Below the pieces are notes generated by a model that was not told where the DNA came from, searched no databases, and saw only the letters and a list, made by a program, of their open reading frames with translations. A DNA stretch of 13,371 nucleotides from Altererythrobacter sp. (GTDB taxonomy: Bacteria; Pseudomonadota; Alphaproteobacteria; Sphingomonadales; Sphingomonadaceae), in assembly GCA_023299945.1 (NCBI GenBank), contig JALZVZ010000098.1, positions 1-13,371 of the forward strand. The letters are read 5' to 3'. Made by a program: the position numbers and the translations under genes. Positions 7,008 to 13,371 of the stretch are shown here, in pieces (within the stretch, counting starts at the first letter, position 1; each line of letters begins with the position of its first letter).

Positions 7008-9119
7008 ATGTCAGGCGGCGTCTTCCTTGTACCCTTTGCATTGTTGCCGACAGCGGAGGCCTCTGCTGAATCGATTGAAGTCAGCCGGTCTGCAATCGCG
7101 GCGCAATGGGCGTTTGAGGCGAGTTTTTCTAGCGCCTTTGCCGAGCGGATCGCGGCTGAAAAGAAGCCAAAATCTGGCCCACCGAAACCATCGGATGTGG
7201 TGATTGAAGGCACGCAGAGCGGTGTTCCAGATGACGAGGCCAAAGACGAGATAACGAGGCAAAACCCTCAGACCAGCCAAGATCCCGACGCATTTGGCCT
7301 CCCCGATGCGCAGATAATTGATGGCCGGCGGCGGCCTGATAACACCGAAAATCTGCCTGAGCGGATTGATCAAACCAATGTCGGCGCGGTGCGTGCGCCA
7401 CCTCCAGAAGCCTTTCCAACCGATCAAATTCCGATCCCTGACCGCTGGCGGTTGGCGGAAAGTTTGGGCATCATCAAAGAGGACGTATTCGACCCCTATA
7501 ATCAAAATACCTACAAGGGGGATCGGCCGCTTTGCATTCCTACCGATGAGGAGCAAGAGCGCCGCCGCAAATTGCGTGATGCGGCAGCGGCTGCGGGCGA
7601 ACCAGCGCCCTATGGCAGCGCGGATTGTAAGACGCCTAAGTTCCTTGGATTAAAGGGTGATGATTGGTTTGTCGTCGCCAATGTCATCTCTGATACGGTG
7701 ATTGAGCCGCGCACTTTCCCGATCCCTGTGGGCGTGCAGACAACCGCTGATCCCGACCGTTTGGATGTGTTTGGCGATACATTCTCGCCGGTTCTATCAC
7801 AGACATTTATTGCCGGTTTCGCATTGCTCAAAGGCTCCACCGCCTACAAACCACCTGACGTCGAATATCGCGCCACTTTTGCGCTGAACGTCAACTATGT
7901 CGATGTGCCGGAGCGCCGCGTATTGTTCGTGGAGCCGAGCAAAGGTTCCAGCCGCCTCGATTATTTTCTCGGCGTGCAAGAATTTTTCTTCGATTATCAC
8001 TTCCGCAATACGTCTGACCGTTATGATTTCGATTCCGCGCGTATCGGCATTCAGCCGTTCCAATCAGATTTTCGCGGCTTCCTGTTCCAAGATCAGCAGC
8101 TTGGTCTGCGGTTTTTTGGTACGCGTGATAACAATCGTTTTCAGTATAATCTGGCCGCTTTCATGCGGTTGGAGAAGGATACAAACAGCGGGCTAAACGC
8201 GGTCCTGCAAACACCGCGAAGCGACTTTGTCTTTGTCGCCAATGCCTATCGTCAGGATTTCCTGATTCCCGCACTGACCAGCCAGGTTACCGTCGTTTAT
8301 AATATGAACCGCGAGAGCGGCGATGTTGAGATTGACGACAATGGTTTTCCCGTGCGGCCAGCTTTGCTCGGCACATTGCGGGGCCGCGATTACGATGTGG
8401 TTTACCTCGGATACAATGCCGATGGGCGCATAGGCCGGATCAATGTCACGGGCAGTTTTTATTGGGCCTTGGGCGAGGATCGCAACAGTTTCTTCACCGA
8501 TCGGCCCGCCAATATCAATGCGCAATTTGCCGCGCTAGAGCTGTCTTATGACCGCGACTGGGTGCGTATTCGGGCATCCGGCCTCTATGCCAGCGGTGAC
8601 AGCGATCCTTATGATGACAAAGAAACCGGCTTCGATGCAATCTTTGAAAACCCAATTTTTGCCGGGGCCGACACCAGCTATTGGATCCGCCAGACCATAC
8701 CGTTTGCGGGCGGCGGCCGTGCGGTCAGCATCAATGGCCGCAATGGCATATTGAATTCGCTGCGTTCTTCCAAAGAGCAAGGCCAATCCAACTTCAACAA
8801 TCCAGGCACAATGCTGGTCGGGTTGGGCGCAGATTTCGACCTGACGCCAGACTTTCGTATCTCTGCCAATGCCAACCATTTGTGGTTTGAGGATACGTCT
8901 TCCTTGCAAGCTCTTCGGGTCGAAGGCTCGATCCCCAAAGACATTGGCTTTGATCTTTCAGCAGCGGCTATTTACCGGCCCAAAGCCAATCAAAATATCG
9001 TTTTCCGCCTCTCTGGCGCAGCGCTTAAATCGGGTGGTGGGTTCAAAGACCTGTTCGATAATTTGAATGGCGGCAGCACGTATTATTCAATCCTAGCAAA
9101 TGTGATTTTGACCTACTGA
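7008..9119 (+). CDS. Predicted outer-membrane beta-barrel protein of a cytochrome operon
   Basis: This 703-residue protein has a likely Sec signal with cleavage at ASA-E (after Ala20). Its n-region is unusual in having no Lys or Arg. An in-frame TAA at 6999 rules out a longer start, and a GAGGG at 6990-6994 is rather far (13 nt) from the ATG. Residues about 21-210 are polar and Pro/Asp/Arg-rich and probably periplasmic; they hold the only two cysteines, 176 and 207. From about 215 to the end the protein is rich in alternating, aromatic-containing segments such as DYFLGVQEFFFDYHF. It ends in ANVILTY with a terminal aromatic, as expected for BAM-assembled barrels. I cannot name the family. It lacks the N-terminal CxxC seen in MtrB. 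Its place between a multiheme lipoprotein block and a giant decaheme cytochrome suggests the sheath of an electron conduit. An ordinary porin or transport channel is the alternative. Confidence 0.8.
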   Translation: MSGGVFLVPFALLPTAEASAESIEVSRSAIAAQWAFEASFSSAFAERIAAEKKPKSGPPKPSDVVIEGTQSGVPDDEAKDEITRQNPQTSQDPDAFGLPDAQIIDGRRRPDNTENLPERIDQTNVGAVRAPPPEAFPTDQIPIPDRWRLAESLGIIKEDVFDPYNQNTYKGDRPLCIPTDEEQERRRKLRDAAAAAGEPAPYGSADCKTPKFLGLKGDDWFVVANVISDTVIEPRTFPIPVGVQTTADPDRLDVFGDTFSPVLSQTFIAGFALLKGSTAYKPPDVEYRATFALNVNYVDVPERRVLFVEPSKGSSRLDYFLGVQEFFFDYHFRNTSDRYDFDSARIGIQPFQSDFRGFLFQDQQLGLRFFGTRDNNRFQYNLAAFMRLEKDTNSGLNAVLQTPRSDFVFVANAYRQDFLIPALTSQVTVVYNMNRESGDVEIDDNGFPVRPALLGTLRGRDYDVVYLGYNADGRIGRINVTGSFYWALGEDRNSFFTDRPANINAQFAALELSYDRDWVRIRASGLYASGDSDPYDDKETGFDAIFENPIFAGADTSYWIRQTIPFAGGGRAVSINGRNGILNSLRSSKEQGQSNFNNPGTMLVGLGADFDLTPDFRISANANHLWFEDTSSLQALRVEGSIPKDIGFDLSAAAIYRPKANQNIVFRLSGAALKSGGGFKDLFDNLNGGSTYYSILANVILTY

Positions 9120-12100
9120 TGCGCATTTTCCGCCTTTTTGCACTTATGCTTGCCGCTCTCACCTTGGGGGCGGCTTTGATGTTTGGAGCCGCGCCTTCTA
9201 CGATTGCGGCAGAAAAGGAAAAGCCGGTTAAGCGTGATTACACGCGCGTCATTTCTGCGCCAGCACCGGCCACGCAGACAGTGGCAGAAATGCAGGCGAA
9301 ATCAGATGGCTGTTATTCGTGTCACGTGAAGACAGATGCGCCGACGATGCACACCAGCACGGCGGTGCGTTTGGGCTGTGTCGATTGCCATGGCGGCGAT
9401 GCGAGCGTGCAGGGAAATAGCTCGCTAGAGCACAATGATCCACTGTATGTTTCGGCGCGTGACAAGGCGCATGTTCTGCCCAAATATCCGGGCAGCTGGA
9501 ACTTCCCCAGCTCAGCCAATCCTAAGCAAAGCTATTCGTTGCTGAACAAGGAATCGCCAGAGTTTATCAAGTTCAACAATCCTAGCGATTACCGCGTAGC
9601 GCGCGAGGCCTGCGGCTCATGCCATTTGCCGATCATTGAGGCGGGCGAACGGTCCTTGATGGCCACCGGCGCCATGCTGTTTGGCGGTGCGGCGTATAAC
9701 AATGGTATCTTGTCCGCGAAGAATTACATCTTGGGCGAGGCTTATACCCGCGACGGTCAGCCCGCCAAAATCCTCAGCCCAGGCACAAATGGCGTACCGG
9801 GAACCGTCACTGACGAGCAGAAAGCGCGCGGTGCAATCGGCACAATGTATCCGCTGCCCACTTGGCATGTGATCCCGCCAGCCGATGTGTTCCGCGTGTT
9901 TGAACGCGGCGGGCGCACGATTAACTCGCAATTCCCAGAGATCGGCCTGCCCAATCCAACCGGCTCTATCCAACGTTTGGAAGAACCCGGCCGCCCTGAT
10001 CTCAAACAATCAAACCGCGGCCCTGGCACAGGCCTGCGCGTTGCGATCCCCGTGCTGAATATTCACAAGACGCGCCTCAATGATCCCTTCACATGGTTTT
10101 TGGGCACGAATGAGCAACCGGGCGATTACCGCCATTCAGGCTGCGCATCATGCCACGTCGTCTATGCCAATGACCGCGAGCCACGCCATTCGTTGATCTA
10201 CGCCAAATATGGCCGCGATGGGCAGTCTGTCACGGTTGATCCGACCATCTCTGATAAGCTCGAAGGCCAAAGCGATAAGGGCCATGATAAGGGGCATGGT
10301 GATGTCAAAACGCCGGAAGACCACCTTGCTGAAAAGGGCGTAGACTTCAAAGCCAATTTCTACGGCGAAGACGGCAAGGTGAAGGAAAAAGGCCACCCGT
10401 TGCGCCATGTCTTCACCCGCAGCATTCCGACAGCGCAATGCATGAACTGTCACCTGCACCAGCCCAATATCTTCCTCAATTCCTACCTCGGCTATACGAT
10501 GTGGGATTATGAAAGCGACGCGCCCTACATGTGGCCCGGCCCGAACAATAAGACGCCTAAGCCTGCGAATATGAGCGAGGAAGAATACCAAAAAACGTTC
10601 AAGCAGCAGCGTTATCCAACGGCTGCAGAAGTGCGCGAAATCCTCAATCGCAATCCCGAAGGCGCAGCGCCAAAAGGTCTGTGGGGTGACCTCGATTTTC
10701 TGCGCAATGTCTATGACCTCAACGAAGAGCTAACCGATACACAGTTCGCCGATTATCACGGTCACGGGTGGAATTTCCGCGCGATCTTTAAGCGCGACCG
10801 CGAGGGTAATCTGCTCGATGCAGACGGCAATATCGTCGACAATGATGATCCGGAAAAATTCCGCCGCAAGGATGAACCCAAGTTTGTCGAACCCGGAACG
10901 AATCCGGGCAAAGCTGTGCACCTCATGTCGATCCATGCGGAAAAAGGCATGCAATGCGCCGACTGCCATTACGCGCAGGATAGCCACGGCAATGGCCTGA
11001 TTTATGGCGAGGTCGCCAATGCGATTGAGATTGGCTGTAAGGATTGCCACGGCACAGCAGACGCGCTGCCGACGCTGCGCACCAGCGGCCCGGCCGCTCC
11101 GCCAAAGGGTCACAATATGGCTCTGCTGCGCAACCCTGATGGTCAGCGTAGGTTCGAGTGGACTTATAATGAGGGCGGCGAAAAAGTCCTGATCCAGCGC
11201 TCTATCGTTGATCCTGAGCTGGAGTGGGAAGTCAGCCTGACCAAGGACAGCGTCACGCCAACCAGCACCGGTTTCAACCCTAAGGCTGCACGCGCCAAAC
11301 TAATGAGCAAATGGGGCGCAGAGGATGGCAGCTTTGCCTTTGGCACTGGTGTGCAAGAAGGCGACCGTGCCCACGGCGAAGAGGAAATGGCGTGCTTTAC
11401 CTGCCACCTTTCATGGACAACCAGTTGCGGCGGCTGTCACTTGCCGATTGAGGCAAACTGGAAATCGAAACTGCATAAATATGGCGGAGAAACTTCGCGC
11501 AACTTTGCCACTTATAACCCGCAGGTTGCGCGCGATCAGATGTTCCAATTGGGCAAGCACCAATCGACCAAGGGCAATCAAGTCGCACCCGTTCGTTCCA
11601 CTAGCGCGCTGATCCTGTCATCGACCAATATCAACCGCGAGCGCATTTATGTGCAGCAACCCCCCGTGTCCGCCATCGGGTTCAGTAGCCAAGCGTTTGC
11701 GCCGCACTTCCCGCATACGGTGCGCATGACCGAGACAAAGCAATGCTCTGATTGCCATCTTTCAGAGGAAGAGGACAACAATGCGATCATGTCGCAATTG
11801 CTGCTGCTCGGCACAAATTACGTGAACTTTGTCGGGATGAATGCATGGGTCGGTTTGGACACTGGATTTGAAGCCGTGCGCGTCACCGAATGGGACGAGC
11901 CGCAGTCAGTCTTGGGCTCCTACCTGCATAAATATGCCTATCCCGATTATTGGAAAATGCATGTTGAGGACAATGATCGCGAGTTGAAAGATTGGGTGCG
12001 CGGCAAGGCGTTTGATGAGGAATTGTCCGGCGAAACCAAAGCGTTTGAAGAGTTTGCAAACGTGCATGAAGGCACGCGCGATGCGGTGCGCTGCCTCCAG

Positions 12101-13371
12101 CTGCGCGGCGAATATATGTACGTGGCGGAGGGCAAGGGCGGCTTCCGCGTCTATGACGTTGCCTCTATCGGTAATAAGGGCATTTCAGAGCGGATTATCT
12201 CCTCGCCATTTAGTGCGATGGGCCAAGACACCCATGTGAAAACGAAAAACGCGACCTGCATGGCGCTGGCAACAAACCAGCCGATCAATCCGCTGCGCAA
12301 TACCGCTGAAATGCGGGCTGCGAATGAAGAGCAGCCCTTCCTGCCGATCTATTCCTATGCCGCGATCACCGACAGCGTAGAAGGCTTGATCCTTGTCGAT
12401 GTGAACACGATGGGCGATGGCGAGTTCCGCAATAATAAGCTGAAGCGCGCTATTACGTGGAACGAAGGCGGGGTTTTGAACGGTGCACGCCACATCCATC
12501 TGGCGGGCGAGATCGCCTATATTACAGCGGATAAAGGCTTGGTCGTGGTCGACCTTGCCGATCCGATGAACCCGCAAGTGGCCGCTGTGCGCGAGCTGAA
12601 TGATGCGCGCTCCTCTGCCATCCAATTCCGTTATCTGTGGGTTACAGATGCTGACGGTGTGAAGCTGTTTGATGTCACAAACCTGCGCAATCCGGTTGCC
12701 CGTCCAGAGGGCACAGTGCGTATGGCCAATGCGCAGCGTATGCATCTTGCCCGCACTTATGCCTATGTCGCAGCCAAGCAAGATGGCATCGTGATCCTCG
12801 ATATTACCAAGCCGATGGCGCCCAAAATCTATAAGAAGGTGACGCTGGGCGGGACGCTGAACGATGCAGAGGATGTGGCGGTTGGTTCCACCAATGCCTC
12901 GCTGTTCGCTTATGTTGCCGATGGGCAAAACGGGATGAAAGTGCTGCAGCTGACATCACCATCGAGCCAGCCCAATTTCTACGGCTTTAGCCCGGCACCT
13001 ATGCCAGAAATGATCGCTTGGGCACGGACCAAGGGATCTGCGCTGGCGGTGTCCAAGGGGCTTGAGCGCGACCGCGCGGTGGATGAAACCGGCGGGCAAA
13101 TGGCGGTCTTTGGCCGGCTTGGCTCACGGCCCTTTACCCGCGCTGAAATGGAGCGCTTGTTCCTGACGCGGGCGGGGGTTCCGTGGAAGGTTTCGGACAA
13201 GCCAGACATGCGGGCATGGCAGGGTATCGGCAGCGATGCTCTACGGCGCGCTGCTGCGCCTTATGTGCCAAGCTCGCCTAAACCTGCGCGGATACCGGCT
13301 CAGGATTATTCAGCGAACGTGCGGCCTGTTCCTGCTGCGCCTGCAATGAGCGATGAACTGCCACCGGTTGT
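9119..13371 (+). CDS. Decaheme cytochrome c fused to an LVIVD-type beta-propeller (3' truncated)
   Basis: The ATG at 9119 shares its A with the TGA of the barrel gene. The frame then stays open for 1417 codons to the window end, with no stop seen. A Sec signal ends near IAA-E (residue 31); there is no lipobox. Ten CxxCH heme sites have their first Cys at residues 65, 87, 165, 342, 441, 613, 640, 759, 770 and 876. Sites 8 and 9 are packed in CFTCHLSWTTSCGGCH. Residues about 990-1290 form six repeats of the LVIVD type, for example EIAYITADKGLVVVDLADP and YLWVTDADGVKLFDVTN, which should fold as a beta-propeller. Cys992 and Cys1047 are the only non-heme cysteines after the signal. A Pro/Ala-rich segment follows from about 1350. 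I infer a periplasmic or cell-surface electron-transfer protein; the propeller may bind a partner or hold a catalytic site. No substrate can be read from the sequence. Confidence 0.92.
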   Translation, partial: MRIFRLFALMLAALTLGAALMFGAAPSTIAAEKEKPVKRDYTRVISAPAPATQTVAEMQAKSDGCYSCHVKTDAPTMHTSTAVRLGCVDCHGGDASVQGNSSLEHNDPLYVSARDKAHVLPKYPGSWNFPSSANPKQSYSLLNKESPEFIKFNNPSDYRVAREACGSCHLPIIEAGERSLMATGAMLFGGAAYNNGILSAKNYILGEAYTRDGQPAKILSPGTNGVPGTVTDEQKARGAIGTMYPLPTWHVIPPADVFRVFERGGRTINSQFPEIGLPNPTGSIQRLEEPGRPDLKQSNRGPGTGLRVAIPVLNIHKTRLNDPFTWFLGTNEQPGDYRHSGCASCHVVYANDREPRHSLIYAKYGRDGQSVTVDPTISDKLEGQSDKGHDKGHGDVKTPEDHLAEKGVDFKANFYGEDGKVKEKGHPLRHVFTRSIPTAQCMNCHLHQPNIFLNSYLGYTMWDYESDAPYMWPGPNNKTPKPANMSEEEYQKTFKQQRYPTAAEVREILNRNPEGAAPKGLWGDLDFLRNVYDLNEELTDTQFADYHGHGWNFRAIFKRDREGNLLDADGNIVDNDDPEKFRRKDEPKFVEPGTNPGKAVHLMSIHAEKGMQCADCHYAQDSHGNGLIYGEVANAIEIGCKDCHGTADALPTLRTSGPAAPPKGHNMALLRNPDGQRRFEWTYNEGGEKVLIQRSIVDPELEWEVSLTKDSVTPTSTGFNPKAARAKLMSKWGAEDGSFAFGTGVQEGDRAHGEEEMACFTCHLSWTTSCGGCHLPIEANWKSKLHKYGGETSRNFATYNPQVARDQMFQLGKHQSTKGNQVAPVRSTSALILSSTNINRERIYVQQPPVSAIGFSSQAFAPHFPHTVRMTETKQCSDCHLSEEEDNNAIMSQLLLLGTNYVNFVGMNAWVGLDTGFEAVRVTEWDEPQSVLGSYLHKYAYPDYWKMHVEDNDRELKDWVRGKAFDEELSGETKAFEEFANVHEGTRDAVRCLQLRGEYMYVAEGKGGFRVYDVASIGNKGISERIISSPFSAMGQDTHVKTKNATCMALATNQPINPLRNTAEMRAANEEQPFLPIYSYAAITDSVEGLILVDVNTMGDGEFRNNKLKRAITWNEGGVLNGARHIHLAGEIAYITADKGLVVVDLADPMNPQVAAVRELNDARSSAIQFRYLWVTDADGVKLFDVTNLRNPVARPEGTVRMANAQRMHLARTYAYVAAKQDGIVILDITKPMAPKIYKKVTLGGTLNDAEDVAVGSTNASLFAYVADGQNGMKVLQLTSPSSQPNFYGFSPAPMPEMIAWARTKGSALAVSKGLERDRAVDETGGQMAVFGRLGSRPFTRAEMERLFLTRAGVPWKVSDKPDMRAWQGIGSDALRRAAAPYVPSSPKPARIPAQDYSANVRPVPAAPAMSDELPPV
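10274..10297 (+). repeat. 12-bp imperfect tandem duplication coding DKGH-DKGH
   Basis: GATAAGGGCCAT (10274-10285) is followed directly by GATAAGGGGCAT (10286-10297), matching at 11 of 12 positions. It encodes two DKGH units (residues 386-393) in a polar, His-rich loop between heme sites 4 and 5 of the decaheme cytochrome. It looks like a recent in-frame slippage duplication. Confidence 0.7.

Noticed and set aside
6999..7010. Possible readthrough fusion of the lipoprotein and barrel genes, which share a frame with only TAA and two codons between them
   Set aside because: The downstream protein begins with its own signal peptide, so separate products are expected; no readthrough context is evident.
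7008..9119. Calling the barrel an MtrB/PioB homologue
   Set aside because: The N-terminal CxxC hallmark of MtrB is absent and I recognise no shared motif; only position and a barrel-like pattern support the analogy.
12185..12928. 247-codon open frame on the - strand
   Set aside because: It is antisense to the LVIVD repeats of the decaheme protein. The + frame is open throughout with clear repeats, so this is a shadow frame.

Overview
The window most resembles chromosomal DNA of an alphaproteobacterium. My best guess is Sphingomonadales (Erythrobacteraceae-like), from codon choice, a two-subunit glycine decarboxylase and a CHASE2-type adenylate cyclase. No 16S or other taxonomic marker is present, so this is inference. 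All supported genes lie on the + strand and coding density is very high. I saw no tRNA, rRNA, CRISPR array, insertion sequence or phage gene.

Layout. (1) 1-522: the 3' end of gcvPB (glycine cleavage system P-protein, subunit 2), cut by the window edge. (2) 651-3462: a two-gene unit. It holds a membrane-bound class III adenylate cyclase with a periplasmic CHASE2 sensor domain, and an exported protein of unknown function whose start lies inside the end of the cyclase gene. (3) 3607-13371 and beyond: a very tight four-gene operon (junctions of 1-nt overlap, 6-nt gap and 1-nt overlap). In order it encodes a pentaheme cytochrome c, a lipoprotein with two GlcG/HbpS-type (DUF336) heme-binding-like domains, a large predicted outer-membrane beta-barrel protein, and a giant decaheme cytochrome c fused to a C-terminal LVIVD-type beta-propeller. 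The last gene runs off the right edge with no stop codon.

How the genes may work together. The third block has the parts expected of a porin-cytochrome conduit, the kind of machine that moves electrons across the outer membrane in metal-reducing or metal-oxidising bacteria: a small periplasmic multiheme protein, an outer-membrane barrel, a lipoprotein and a large multiheme protein. The individual proteins do not look like MtrA/B/C or PioA/B. The GlcG/HbpS-type lipoprotein and the propeller fusion would be new components. The function, and the direction of electron flow, are inferences. A periplasmic redox enzyme with an accessory porin is the main alternative.

The adjacent cyclase carries its only two cysteines as a CxxC pair in the periplasmic sensor domain. 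This allows, but does not show, a redox-sensing link to the cytochrome operon. Two tandem stem-loops separate the cyclase unit from the cytochrome operon.
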